NCBI GenBank assembly: GCA_018398805.1
Contig: JAGFBZ010002902.1
Coordinates: 124,001 to 188,000 of the forward strand
Source: Hirundichthys speculiger
Taxonomy: Eukaryota; Chordata; Actinopteri; Beloniformes; Exocoetidae
Reading direction: 5' to 3'
Length of the DNA: 64,000 nucleotides
Part shown: piece after piece, positions 24,901 to 32,055 of the stretch
Numbering within the stretch: position 1 is the first letter of the stretch
How the letters are laid out: every line of letters begins with the position of its first letter
Notes under the pieces: generated by a model
Seen by the model: the letters and a program-made list of their open reading frames with translations, nothing else
Database searches by the model: none
What the model was told of the DNA's origin: nothing
Program-made: the position numbers and the translations under genes

Positions 24901-26656
24901 AAGTTGTTTGCAAAATGTGAAAAATAAAAGGGTTCTGTATTTTAACTGCAACTATCATCATTCTGATTCCTTCACTTAATCAGAATAACGAGTGCCACCT
25001 CTTTGTAAATAGTATCATTTTGTGAGTTCATGCAAACCTGTATTAATACTAGTGTAGATATGAATGTTTTTCTACAATATTCACTCCTCCTGACAGTAAA
25101 ATAGGTCATTCTAAGATAATTTACTGCAGCAATTCCTCTAAATGATTAGAAAATGTGGTTAACACCCAGTTGTGCCTTAATTAAAAAAAAAAAAAGTGAT
25201 ATACCATGAAACCGATATAATATTTAAAAAATACCATGATATAAATTTTTGGTCATAGCGCCCAGCGCTACATGACATAACCTCACACGTGTAGACGAGT
25301 ACATTTCAAGGAATCCTTTGCAGATTTAGAACAAGGGGAAGAAATGCACCTTATAAATAAACAGAAATGATTCTAGTATTCACGGCCCTTTTGTGTCCAT
25401 GTTTAACAGCATTAAAGAGGAAGCTGTCCAGAGATTTGATCATTTTGTGCTCTGAATGTTCTTTAAAGACCCTAAATACTGTTCAAGACTTTCACCAAAA
25501 TGCTCAGCAGCTCAGTAATCCTGCAGTGGAAGGTTCTGTGTCTTCACTGAAAACAAGCCCCGCCTTCGCCCATAACAGAACCAGGAAACCGACCCAACAG
25601 GTCTACGACGCTAACAAGTACTCCGTGTTTTCACTTTGTTTCATTGTTCTCTAAATTCATTTAAAGTTGCAGTATGGAACATAAACCACGTATCTGTGTG
25701 AGTTACAGCTCTCTGCTTTAATTGTGTTCACTTAGAATTAGTCGAACATTTTATTTCCTACTTTTTGAGACGGTTGTTATCGGCCTTTAAAAACCTTTAT
25801 GTGGGAGGCACGTGCTAAAATAACACCTGAACCCTGACCCCTATCAGTGTTAATCAGTGTTAATCAGTTACCTGTCACTAGTCCGGTTAATCATCAGCTT
25901 CTTATTCTTAAACTGTTACAATGTTCTAAACCCTCTGATGGATAAATTAGCCCCTCCTTTGAAGTGGTCACCAGTGACGTAGCTGAAATATGTCAATGAC
26001 TTTAGACAGACTTACAGGTCACGTGATCACCACCGGGCCAACGCCCAGCTGCCCACCTTCACAGCACAATGCAGCACGGCGGGAATTTAGGATGGAGATA
26101 GTGGGGACACTGGTCTGCTCTGGTCTGGGTCTGTGACGTCACTTCAAATACACGGTCCCGGTCCCGGTCAGTGTCAAACGCCGGTAAAACCGAATCACGT
26201 TGTTGAGCGCACGAACCTGTGCGTGAGGCTTGACACCGTGTCTGTCCTTTTCTGGTCCAGAAGCAGGTCAGGAACCGACCAGAACCAACAGTGGTAGAGG
26301 TTTAAAAAAGATCACAGATCACATTTAGACGCGTGTCCTGTTACCAGAAGACCGAGGACGTGTTTGATCCAGAATAACTACTTTAACTAACTTTATCACA
26401 CATGGCTCGAGACGTCTTGGTAAGAAAGTTGTCTTATTGAGATGGAAAATTACAAAATAACTAAAATAACGAAATCCCACAAGACCTAAGTGACAACTAA
26501 GAAAAAAAAGTGTATAGTTTCCGACAATGAAATGACGCAAATTAACTTATTAATTTACTTCATACCTTCATTCCGCGGAATGGTTTTAATCCAGCTGACC
26601 GACACAAAAGTCACAACAACCAGCAAACATCCAAGTCTTAGGGGGTAAAACCTCAT
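3840..26656 (-). CDS. mgat4: MGAT4A/B-type N-acetylglucosaminyltransferase IV, 12-exon model, 3' end missing
   Basis: The family adds a beta-1,4-linked GlcNAc to the alpha-1,3 mannose arm of N-glycans in the Golgi, starting tri- and tetra-antennary branching (glycosyltransferase family GT54). I assembled 12 minus-strand exons: 26656-26566, 22884-22705, 17946-17827, 17635-17502, 16000-15954, 14436-14323, 12312-12237, 11641-11527, 11444-11314, 10089-9982, 7700-7507 and 3918-3840. Every junction is GT/AG with compatible phase, giving 463 codons without a stop. Residues 8-22 form a signal anchor, the stem covers about 32-130, and the GT domain holds [20 protein letters not shown] (255-258), [31 protein letters not shown] and KPSLFQHVG. 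The C-terminal domain is cut after VEVQPSN; family members are usually about 535-548 residues, so roughly 75-85 residues are missing. Segments resemble MGAT4A ([15 protein letters not shown]) and MGAT4B (FRSGNIE) in turn, so the paralogue is unresolved. Confidence 0.9.
3960..4400. mobile_element. Probable DNA-transposon fragment with internal hairpin
   Basis: CCGTATTTTCTGGACTATAAG at 3972 is similar to a widespread fish interspersed repeat end. A near-perfect inverted repeat of about 31 bp lies at 4196-4275 (arms around TGGACAAACTGATTAATCCAGG and its complement, 13-base loop). The family is not identified. Confidence 0.4.
4590..6665. repeat. GCAGGCAGACGA-type minisatellite, 2.1 kb, in the last visible mgat4 intron
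   Basis: Imperfect tandem units of GCAGGCAGAYGA and AACGCAGACGAC (about 11-20 bp, with higher-order blocks such as CGAACGCAGCCGGTGCAGGC recurring). Long frames are open on both strands (up to 487 codons on minus), giving Cys/Leu/Ser- or Gln/Ala/Asp-rich translations. These frames exist because the unit lacks stop codons, not because of coding constraint. Confidence 0.95.
6812..6908 (+). repeat. 31-bp direct repeat, about 3 copies
   Basis: Three almost identical copies of a unit containing GCTCCAGACCCAGCTCCAG and ACTGGGTTTGTT. Each unit also contains the short inverted pair CCCAG/CTGGG. No gene is involved. Confidence 0.85.
7090..7290 (+). mobile_element. LINE ORF2 3'-end remnant (LRWFGHL motif)
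   Basis: Translation of 7113-7165 reads [20 protein letters not shown], a decayed form of the LRWFGHL.RMPPGR.P motif at the end of a common fish LINE reverse-transcriptase ORF. The sequence downstream continues the theme with frame breaks. Another piece probably of the same family ([11 protein letters not shown]) is at 12486-12530. Confidence 0.5.
7286..7328 (-). repeat. Short telomere-like stub (CCCTAA-rich)
   Basis: ACCCTACCCCTAACCC and CCCTACCCTAACCC in tandem. Its orientation is opposite to the arrays at the left edge. Similar stubs occur at 4362-4385, 16110-16128, 33397-33413, 35566-35577 and 49335-49349. Confidence 0.7.
7507..7700 (-). CDS. mgat4: mgat4 exon 11
   Basis: Acceptor CTCCAG, donor GTCAGT (a weaker form), ending in phase 2. 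It encodes [43 protein letters not shown]. The following exon restores the frame with one base. Confidence 0.9.
8075..8818 (+). repeat. 20-bp minisatellite (GGCCCTATCTCTTTGGAGGT) in mgat4 intron 10
   Basis: About 37 tandem units alternating CTCTTTGGAGATGGCCC, CTCTTTGGAGGTGGCC and CTCTCTGGAGACAGCCC variants. All frames of both strands are open over hundreds of codons, which reflects the unit's composition. It lies between mgat4 exons 10 and 11. Confidence 0.95.
8819..9981. other. mgat4 intronic sequence without recognised features
   Basis: Intron sequence between the 20-bp minisatellite and mgat4 exon 10. Short open frames exist (for example 9740-9925) but none shows a known domain or paired splice sites. 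Confidence 0.4.
9982..10089 (-). CDS. mgat4: mgat4 exon 10
   Basis: Acceptor ATCTAG, donor GTGAGA, phases 0/0, 36 codons. It encodes [20 protein letters not shown] and [16 protein letters not shown], aligned with the family's [21 protein letters not shown]. Confidence 0.9.
10500..11238. repeat. 7-bp minisatellite (GTAGCAG), in mgat4 intron 9
   Basis: Units GTAGCAG, GTAGCGG and ATAGCAG repeat about 100 times, with higher-order blocks of 21-50 bp (for example GATACCTGATAGAAGGTAGC recurring at about 10671 and 10888). A 280-codon minus-strand frame of Tyr-Leu-Leu-Pro-Ala type spans it and is not considered a gene. It separates mgat4 exons 9 and 10. Confidence 0.95.
11314..11444 (-). CDS. mgat4: mgat4 exon 9
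   Basis: Acceptor TTGGCAG, donor GTGAGT. It encodes [18 protein letters not shown] and [19 protein letters not shown], one of the most conserved blocks of the family. A GTAGCAG minisatellite starts just downstream in the next intron. Confidence 0.92.
11527..11641 (-). CDS. mgat4: mgat4 exon 8 (LEDD motif)
   Basis: Acceptor TTCCAG, donor GTGTGC. It begins [12 protein letters not shown], the conserved acidic triad region expected to bind metal and UDP-GlcNAc, and ends [10 protein letters not shown]. Confidence 0.92.
11752..12105 (+). mobile_element. Widespread interspersed repeat, copy 1
   Basis: Contains GATAACTCAAAAAGTTATGG, TTGTCAGAAATGTGAAAAGG and TGGTGGAGGTCTGC. The same sequence recurs at 15708-15879 (plus) and 47098-47335 (minus). 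I recognise it as a repeat common in fish genomes but cannot assign its class. Confidence 0.55.
12237..12312 (-). CDS. mgat4: mgat4 exon 7
   Basis: Acceptor TTTCAG, donor GTAGGT. It encodes [20 protein letters not shown] and TYYVQ, near-identical to the conserved GT54 block before the acidic motif. Confidence 0.92.
12486..12560 (+). mobile_element. LINE reverse-transcriptase remnant
   Basis: Translation gives a [15 protein letters not shown] peptide, similar to VEEFKYLGVLF of a common fish LINE ORF2, followed at once by the 10-bp minisatellite. Only about 25 codons are recognisable. Confidence 0.4.
12560..13300. repeat. 10-bp minisatellite (TGGATAGTCT) in mgat4 intron 6
   Basis: Tandem TGGATAGTCT, TGGATGACTG and TTTAGATGAC units, with longer blocks of 80-110 bp repeated almost exactly (compare 12830-12930 with 12935-13035). 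It lies between mgat4 exons 6 and 7. Confidence 0.95.
13573..13734 (+). repeat. 54-bp direct repeat, three identical copies
   Basis: Units start at 13573, 13627 and 13681 (TATCATATAACTATGTCATC...). The copies are virtually identical, which suggests recent duplication. They end immediately before the SINE target site. Confidence 0.95.
13756..13948 (+). mobile_element. tRNA-derived SINE with 16-bp target-site duplication
   Basis: Starts GGCCGCCCTGGTGGCGCAGT, with box A-like GTGGCGCAGTGG and box B GTTCGATTC, then an unrelated body ending TATCAATAAAGGCCAC and an A-rich tail. Direct repeats AGACTAATTGCAGTTG flank it at 13740-13755 and 13949-13964, identical on both sides. This indicates a young LINE-mobilised insertion in mgat4 intron 6. 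Confidence 0.92.
14323..14436 (-). CDS. mgat4: mgat4 exon 6
   Basis: Acceptor CTGTAG, donor GTAAAT. It encodes [36 protein letters not shown], matching the family's LLEVISP...YYPD...RE.FGD.KERV motif. Confidence 0.9.
15271..15879 (+). mobile_element. hAT-like/composite DNA element, copy without Tc1
   Basis: Begins CAGCCCTTCTCAACCGGGGT, preceded by CACTAGTG. It is the inverted paralogue of sequences at 47100-47690 and 49296-49375, including the duplicated ATCCCATTGGCTATCGCTTA blocks at 15532-15605. Its TTATCTATTCTGAC at 15332-15345 corresponds to the empty site of the Tc1 insertion at 47693. It lies in mgat4 intron 5. Confidence 0.65.
15954..16000 (-). CDS. mgat4: mgat4 exon 5 (47-bp exon)
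   Basis: Short exon, acceptor TTTCAG, donor GTGAGT, encoding [15 protein letters not shown]. It joins VFVAE to [13 protein letters not shown] exactly as in the family, which is why it is accepted despite its size. Confidence 0.8.
16532..17188. mobile_element. Pogo/Tigger-like MITE
   Basis: Left end CAGTGATCCCTTGTCAATTC and right end TATAAGGGATCACTG are inverted matches. A TA precedes the left end; the expected right TA has become TC. About 657 bp without a transposase frame. It lies between mgat4 exons 4 and 5. Confidence 0.65.
17502..17635 (-). CDS. mgat4: mgat4 exon 4 (GT domain start)
   Basis: Acceptor CCTCAG, donor GTTGAG, phases 1/0. It encodes [17 protein letters not shown] and LLIIVFVAE, the conserved first strand and helix of the GT54 domain. 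Confidence 0.9.
17827..17946 (-). CDS. mgat4: mgat4 exon 3
   Basis: Acceptor CCCCAG, donor GTACGA, phases 1/1. It encodes [14 protein letters not shown] to GEGRRG, which aligns with the family's HLPHLL...SLQP...GRTG segment just before the GT domain. Confidence 0.85.
18351..19546 (+). mobile_element. Non-autonomous hAT element, copy A
   Basis: Inverted ends TAGGGGTGCACGATAA and TTATCGTGCATCCCTA, flanked by 8-bp direct repeats TTTGGGTG and TTTGAGTG (7/8 match) at 18343-18350 and 19547-19554, as expected for hAT. Subterminal CCCGATAACTATCGA and GTTATCGGTTATCGG repeats are present. A decayed BED-finger-like reading ([10 protein letters not shown]) at about 18965-19000 points to an origin from a hAT transposase. 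It lies in mgat4 intron 2. Confidence 0.85.
19555..20248. other. Spacer between the inverted hAT copies
   Basis: Ordinary sequence, apart from a short GGACTGGGACTAAGAGAGAC / CAGGACTGAGACTAGGGACC stretch at 20168-20215. This has the same units as the 1.6-kb array at 22985-24560. Confidence 0.5.
20249..21270 (-). mobile_element. hAT element, copy B, inverted relative to copy A
   Basis: Read on minus from 21270, it begins TAGGGGTGCATGATAATTAT and matches copy A through to about 20249, where the last 45 bp or so including the distal terminal repeat are missing or too diverged to see. Together with copy A it forms a nearly 3-kb imperfect inverted repeat with a spacer of about 0.7 kb. Confidence 0.8.
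21805..21920. mobile_element. hAT-like element end, copy 1
   Basis: CCAATAATGCCCAAGCTCTC to GGCCTCGTGTTTGACACATG is repeated with few differences at 30708-30825. The GGCCCGYGGGCC...GTTTGACAC motif is like the terminal region of a widespread hAT family. Confidence 0.6.
22080..22552. repeat. GACCTCTGAT minisatellite in mgat4 intron 2
   Basis: Units GACCTCTGAT, GACCTCT and GACATCTGAT alternate in 9-17 bp combinations. The minus-strand frame reads RGHQRSEVI repeats and is not a gene. It lies about 150 bp from mgat4 exon 2. Confidence 0.95.
22705..22884 (-). CDS. mgat4: mgat4 exon 2 (stem region)
   Basis: Acceptor CTCCAG, donor GTGGGT, phases 1/1. It encodes the luminal stem with [16 protein letters not shown] and possible N-glycosylation sequons NVT and NAT. 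It is flanked by a GACCTCTGAT minisatellite on one side and the GGGACTAGGACCA array on the other. Confidence 0.85.
22985..24560 (+). repeat. GGGACTAGGACCAGGACT minisatellite, 1.6 kb, in mgat4 intron 1
   Basis: A 6-bp base motif (GGGACT, AGGACC, AGGACT) is organised into 18-bp units and longer blocks. AAGAGAGACCAGGACT variant blocks recur at 23525-23650, 24100-24180 and 24385-24540, so large segments were duplicated. The strand is purine-rich. Confidence 0.95.
24570..25272. mobile_element. hAT-type element remnant
   Basis: A frame from ATGGATGCTAACAGAGAAAG (24679) gives a short acidic peptide of the kind that precedes BED fingers in hAT proteins. The right end CATAGCGCCCAGCGCTA (25254-25270), read in reverse as TAGCGCTGGGCGCTATG, matches the terminal repeat of a common fish hAT family with an ATACCATGATATAAATTT subterminal. 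The left end was not found. Confidence 0.5.
25273..26565. other. mgat4 intron 1, no recognised feature
   Basis: Intronic sequence between the hAT remnant and exon 1. A 95-codon plus-strand frame at 25367-25654 has no recognisable domain. Confidence 0.4.
26566..26656 (-). CDS. mgat4: mgat4 exon 1 (start codon, signal anchor)
   Basis: ATG at 26656-26654 begins [17 protein letters not shown] and ends at a GTATGA donor (phase 1). A short basic N-terminus followed by a hydrophobic run fits a type II Golgi membrane protein. It is the only ATG in the right frame and context before the stem exon. Confidence 0.85.
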
Positions 26657-27153
26657 TTCATTTCTCCCTGACAGACGCTCTTCTTCCACCCGCCGCTGGT
26701 TTCCATGGACGACAGGTGGATCGGACAGGTGAACCGGGCTAAGTCTAACGTCAGATGAATATCATTGGCTGGAGGCAGTGGTGACTCCACCTACGACTAA
26801 AAACTCTTAAAACTGACAGGGCCGCGCTTTTTCCGCCCGAAAGGACGCCAGGTTTACATTTTCACATACATGACAGCTTTCATCCTCACCGTCACGGCGG
26901 GACGTGTCGCTTTGTGCGGGAAACAGCGACATCCAGCGGCAGAACTCAGAACTCCCGTAAAGGCGCAATAACTCGGAGCACTGCCCGTAGACTAAAAATC
27001 TCACACCACACCGACATTATCATTCAGTTTAAGATTTTTTTTCCGCGAATACAACATCTAAAAAGAGTGACTAGTGACTATGTACCTATCTATGTATCTA
27101 AAAATGCTTACTTATGTTCTATATATAGCACGATGTCGCAGATTTCCTCGTCA
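26657..27153. promoter_or_regulatory. Presumed mgat4 5' flank
   Basis: The sequence upstream of the mgat4 start is relatively rich in CG (for example GGGCCGCGCTTTTTCCGCCC at 26819-26838) and contains an inverted CCAAT (ATTGG) at 26764. A promoter is inferred from position only; no TATA box is evident. Confidence 0.3.
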
Positions 27154-27225
27154 GGGGATGTAGCTCAGTGGTAGAGCGCATGCTTTGCATGTATGAGGCC
27201 CCGGGTTCAATCCCCGGCATCTCCA
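27154..27225 (+). tRNA. tRNA-Ala (anticodon TGC)
   Basis: A 72-nt cloverleaf. Acceptor arms GGGGATG/CATCTCC pair (one G-U) with A as discriminator. Box A is TAGCTCAGTGG, box B GGTTCAATCC, the anticodon stem GCATG/TATGA-like with loop TTTGCAT, anticodon TGC. No intron and no encoded CCA. A T-run of 12 starts at 27229, a strong Pol III terminator. It lies about 0.5 kb upstream of the mgat4 start, apparently as an isolated tRNA gene. Confidence 0.95.
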
Positions 27226-27227
27226 TA

Positions 27228-27240
27228 CTTTTTTTTTTTT
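27228..27240 (+). terminator. Pol III terminator of tRNA-Ala
   Basis: An uninterrupted T-run starts four bases after the mature tRNA 3' end. Confidence 0.85.
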
Positions 27241-27619
27241 CTTTTCCTCCCCCAGTCTTGACTACTGTGTGCGTGTGTACAGATTTCCGTGTTTTACACG
27301 TGCATGACTCATGCTCTATTTGTATACGGCCTTTCGTCCAGCTTGTGCAATATGACTGCTCTATAAGAACAGAAGAAACAGAAATACTGTCCCACCTTCT
27401 ACACAAAACACATCAATATAAACACTGAGATGCATTACAATAATCAGAATATTAGAGGAGCAAAAATGGAGGAAGCATCATCTCTAATCTGAGAACAATA
27501 AAGAAGTTGTAAATTGTAAAACTGTAAATAGTCCTGAAAGAAACAGTTAAGTCAGTGGAGAGACTTTAAAATTGGTGTAATTTGTAGCCTCGTTCTGGTT
27601 TCAGTCAGGATACATACGT

Positions 27620-28760
27620 GTGCCTAATAGTGTGAAAGAAACCTGTGTTTTCCATTCGTTTAAAAGTAAAAAAGGAATATACAGGAACCTGGCTCTCTCA
27701 GTTTGTAGTCCGTCTGGATGGTCTGTCCGTAGACGGCAGGTCTCCCAAGATTTCAAAGCAGACTGGGCTTTCAAGACACTGTGTTTCACCTCTTTTGAAG
27801 AAGTACAAAGAAACAGGCAACACTGAGGATCAAGGCTGGAAATCTTTTCAAGTTTTTGATACTGATACCAAAACTGATATCTCGTCTTGAATACAGATTC
27901 CTGAATGAGACTTTTTTTTTTTTAATACCAGTGTAATAAAAGTTTGTCACACACTAGATATTAATCATAGGAAACTTGAATTGATTTTTTATGCAGTTTC
28001 AGAGGATAAACAACACCCATCAGTATTTGTCAGCTCATTTAAGCTTTTAATGCAGAAAACCAAAACCATGAAACAGGTGAGTGGACAGCAGTCAGATCAT
28101 AATCTGGTTTTCCTGCTTTGGTTGTGATGATTCGTATCAAATTCAGTTGTCTGCCAGGTCTCTCCCCTGACACAGGAGTTGTAGACAGCCTTTTGTCTCC
28201 TCTTTGTCCCTATAAGGTATCAAAAATAGGTATTCAATGGGGATACTGACACCAGAAAGGTATCACTTTCCGATAACCAGGCCTACAGATGCAAAGGTCA
28301 GCCAAGGAAAGTTACTGCAGTGGTAGAAAGAATACTTCCCTTCCCTTCCCTTAAAAACCAGAAGATGTCCAGCAGTGGCATCAGCTCAGAAACCAGTGGA
28401 GGCCCTGCACCCATCAGCTGTCATGTGGTCTTTACGGGGAAAAAAAGCCATACGATGAGTCAAAATGGGAAATATTTGTATCAGAAGGAAGCTTTAAAAA
28501 AAAAGGGACAACAATGAGTGTCTGCAGGGAGGAGTGAAGCACGGTGGAGGTTCCTGAAAGCTCGGCTCTGTATTCTTGTACGTCGGTTTGGTCACGATCA
28601 ACGGGTTTCTGCAGCCAGCTGCTCATCCAACGCTGCCATCAGAGCCCGGAAGGTTCCCAGAAACCCGTTTTAAGACGGGAGGTGATCAGCAGCCCTATGA
28701 CGATGTCTTTGAAGAGCCGTTAAAGGTTTTTATTTTTAAACAGGCTTTCAGCTGAAAGGG
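27620..28760 (+). pseudogene. Decayed Tc1/mariner transposase
   Basis: Translations in shifting frames give the N-terminal helix-turn-helix pieces SKQTGLSRHCVSPLLKKYKE and TGNTEDQ (27740-27838). About 600 bp later comes a GVKHGGGS-like piece (28530-28555), the position of the first catalytic segment in this family. No continuous frame remains and I did not find its terminal inverted repeats. It is distinct from the Tc1 copy at 47693. Confidence 0.6.
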
Positions 28761-28850
28761 TTTCACAGCTGCAGATGCAGTAACGACCTGTTTGGACTGG
28801 TGCTGCCACCTAGTGGATCACATGTTCCTGTGCTTGGGGAGCCCTGTTAG

Positions 28851-29612
28851 TAGGCATTTGTCCGATCGTGCTAGTAAAAGTGGCATATTATGCTAGTGGC
28901 AGTGCTCGTTTTTTGCCGAAATTATAGAATAATAATTCAAATTATGCTCGCTTTTCAAAATTATGCTACTTTTTTAAAAAAATTATTCTGTGCACAAACT
29001 TCACAACTCACAAGACAAGAAAATGGATTTTATTAACCCTGGCCTGACGTTCGGGGCCCGGTTGTTCAAAACCTGGGTAACTTTATCCGGTGGTTAGGCC
29101 CATACGGCGGATAAATCTGCTATCCAGCGGATAGTTATCCAGCTAACAAAAATAGGTTGCACAAAGCCTGGATAGCGTGGTGGATAACTATCCGCGGATA
29201 GCTTGCTAACCATCGCGTGCAGCAGAGCCTGACACAGTTTGCGCAAGGTTTTGCACTCAAATGGCCTCCAGTTACCATGGTGAAGTATGCAAATTTCGAG
29301 TAAACAACGAACTGTGCGTGCGCTAGCAGCGCGCCGAGACACAGACTTCCGGTTCCGTTTCATCGAATTCCCGCGGTATCTCAACACAACTAAAAAGCAA
29401 TCGTAAAATAGGAGTGGAACCAACTGTTAATAGTAATCTATCATTTTTAGTAGCTGAGATCTTCGTTTTCTTGAATTATTCTAAAATTGTGCTATTAAAA
29501 CAAGAAAATATACGGATTATGCTAGCAGTGCTACTTTTGGAAAAAGGCAAAAATTATGCTCAATTCCTCAGATTATGCCAAAAATTATGCTAGCACAATC
29601 GGCACGAGCCTA
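28851..29612. mobile_element. hAT-type MITE with exact 8-bp duplication
   Basis: Ends TAGGCATTTGTCCGATCGTG and, inverted, TAGGCTCGTGCCGATTGTG. Identical 8-bp repeats CCTGTTAG flank it (28843-28850 and 29613-29620). It is AT-rich near the ends (repeated ATTATGCTA). A GC-richer core at about 29050-29390, with its own TATCCGC/GCGGATA hairpins, may be a nested insert. No transposase was seen. Confidence 0.85.
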
Positions 29613-29940
29613 CCTGTTAGTTAGAAGGATTTCAAGGGAGGGTTTTGTTTTGTTTTGTTTTGTTTTTTTCAGCCAAACTAAAGTAGTACTATAATCTATA
29701 TTTGGGAGTAAATGTAACCTAGTTGGGGCTTGATTGTAGGTTTCCAGGAAGATGGGATTTGGATCTCTCAGCTCTGACAGACAGATTACTGATCAGAGTT
29801 GAACAGTGGTCTCTTTGTGGACCTGGACCTGTTTTCGTCCACTCAGCGCTGCTCTGGTGGTTCACCAGCATCACGTCAGCCGCAGGACACTGGACAGCTA
29901 CTCGTCTGCAACAGTAATGAATATTATTGTTCTGAGAGCA

Positions 29941-29977
<37 letters not shown>

Positions 29978-30068
29978 GGGGGGTCCAGGGGGGGGGGGGG
30001 GGGGGGGGGGGGGTGGGGGGGGTCCCAGGTGGGGGGGGGGGGGGGACCTCAGAGGGGGGGGGGGGGGT
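29941..30068 (+). repeat. Poly-G tract
   Basis: Long runs of G (the first over 35 bases) interrupted by short TCCAGG, TCCCAGGT and ACCTCAGA pieces. Strong G-quadruplex potential; the exact length in the assembly is doubtful. Confidence 0.9.
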
Positions 30069-30409
30069 CCCATGAGTCCAGGACCTCAGAGGGGGTCGCT
30101 CACAGAGACACCATCCAAACCAAAAACAGCATTTCTGTTGCCATGGGGACAACAAGCCGAGCCCCACGTAGTCGGAGACACACAGCTCCATTCACATATT
30201 TAACCAGAGACCCCCCACCACCACCACCACCCCCCACCCAGCATCCATCAACCATTAACCCCGACTGACCTTTGGCCCCCCCACACAGCTGTATTCAAGG
30301 AGGAAATGTTTCATCTGCATTTACTCCATAAATTTGCATTAAAAGAAAGGTTTCTTTCTACCAGCACACACAGACGTTCATCTGTTGTCCAGATGTTGCA
30401 GCTGTTTAC

Positions 30410-30511
30410 CTGCGTTTGTCTCCACTTCCTGTGACGGTCGTCAGACAGCTGCTCCTTCAGGACAGTAAAAGGCTGTTGGGACACCATTAGCATTTCCTTA
30501 GACTGGTGTTT
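30410..30511 (-). CDS. Possible 34-codon exon of unknown gene
   Basis: On minus, acceptor GGACAG is followed by 102 bp open in phase 0 (KHQSKEMLMV ... LKEQLSDDRHRKWRQTQ) and a GTAAAC donor. The peptide is hydrophilic and could be helical. I do not recognise it and saw no partner exons nearby, so this may be chance. Confidence 0.25.
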
Positions 30512-30707
30512 CTGTCCAACAAATGACAAGTTAAGTGTCTCTGATGCTCAGAAGCTTCTTGCGTCGTACAAACGATACGAACGGTGAGCTGCAGCGCTGA
30601 AGCTGAAGAAGGCCGAGCCTCATCTTCATCGGCCTTTTACAATGATTCTGTTTAAAGCTCTTCTCAGGGACAGCAGAGCAAGCTGTGATTAGTTCCTGAT
30701 TTAGTTT

Positions 30708-30825
30708 CTAAAATATTGGTTTAAATTTTAAGCCAATAATGCCCAAGCTCTCGAGGGCCACATAAAATGACGTGACGGGCCACATTTGGCCCGCGGGCCT
30801 CGTGTTTGACACATGTGCCGTAGTC
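30708..30825. mobile_element. hAT-like element end, copy 2
   Basis: Matches 21805-21920 from AAATATTGGTTT through GTTTGACACATGTG with few substitutions and is in the same orientation. Confidence 0.6.
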
Positions 30826-31744
30826 ATTTATCTACTGTGGAGACCAACAGGAGCAACCCGACTACCAGGGAATATGAGGTGAAGATTTGTACGTCTAAAC
30901 ATCGTTTCTGTTGCTACTCCTCATACCGCCGCGCGGTATTTGTGTTTGCACGGTTGCTTATCAGCGCGTCCACCAGGGGGCAGTGACGAGTCCAGTTACG
31001 TGATGGTGTAACATCTCAGACCACCATTAATGGGAGGTCTTTTCTCTAATCTTACTCATGGCGTGAAACTGATGACGAACGTCATTTTCTAAATCTTCGG
31101 ATGTCCGGGGCCAAACGTTGAGTCTTCCCGCCTGTTTTGATTGCGCTACTCATCACGGTGCTTCAGAGTTGTATCATCGTATAAATGTTTATCATGTCAG
31201 ACGAGCTCGCACAGACACTTTTTTAATCAAAATCTCTTCCTTTTCATTTTCCTGTATTTCATTAGACTCGCACAGCTCACTACTGCCCCCGTGACTTCCA
31301 GTGGTACTGCACCGAAGCATTGAGGCTACGTAGCAAAACTTGGGCTTCGTCTGTCTCTGTTTCTGACGTAGAGTTTAAATGGATCTTTACGGGCCAGAAC
31401 CGAGTCCCTGCACATGTCCCTCTGTTCTGGTTTCCTCCAGTTGTCCCGGTGGAAGTTGTCCGGATCACCACTCTTCACAGTCAGTGGTGATCTGTTTCCG
31501 TGGTGACGGAGACGAGGTCCAGCCCGTCTATGTTCTGACCCTGGTGCTGAATCGCTTCCTCCTGAGACCGTAGGAACCGTAGGAACCGTAGGAACCTGCA
31601 TCGTGGCTTCAAAACTGGAAGTTTGCAAGACCCCACAAAGGTTTGGACCGGTGCTGCCACCCAGTGGACACCATTTTCACAGCAGTCAGGTTTCCCAGAT
31701 TCAGGTTTACAAATACGTGACTCCATCACGTTTAGGTTTAGGTC
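30826..31744. other. No recognised feature
   Basis: Non-repetitive sequence. Several short frames are present on both strands without domains or supported splice pairs. A triplicated CCGTAGGAA lies at 31568-31592. Confidence 0.3.
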
Positions 31745-31928
31745 ATCATAGGTTTTTTTTTCTCCCTCTGTGGGAGTTTTTTTACCTCCATTATCATTGA
31801 TCGGATTTAATATTATAATCTTAGTTAATGATATTTGCTCGGGGGTCATGATCTGGGTCTCTATAAAGACCTGGAGACAGTTGTCATGGTAACAGACGCT
31901 ATACAAATAAAATTGAATTGAATTGAAT
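31745..31928 (+). mobile_element. Solo 3' end of the 35848-type LINE
   Basis: Matches 39860-40046 closely (TTTTTTTCTCCCTCTGTGGG, ATATTTGCTCGGGGGTCATG) and ends in the same TTGAA tail. It is a severely 5'-truncated copy of that LINE family. Confidence 0.85.
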
Positions 31929-32055
31929 CAGAATAAAACCAACAGGCCCAAAGCATGGTACAGCCACCACCATGTCTCACTGATGGGACGAGGGTCCTTC
32001 TACAAACACTTAAAAAAAAAAAAACGAAATAAAAACTTTGAGCTGTATTTGTGTT

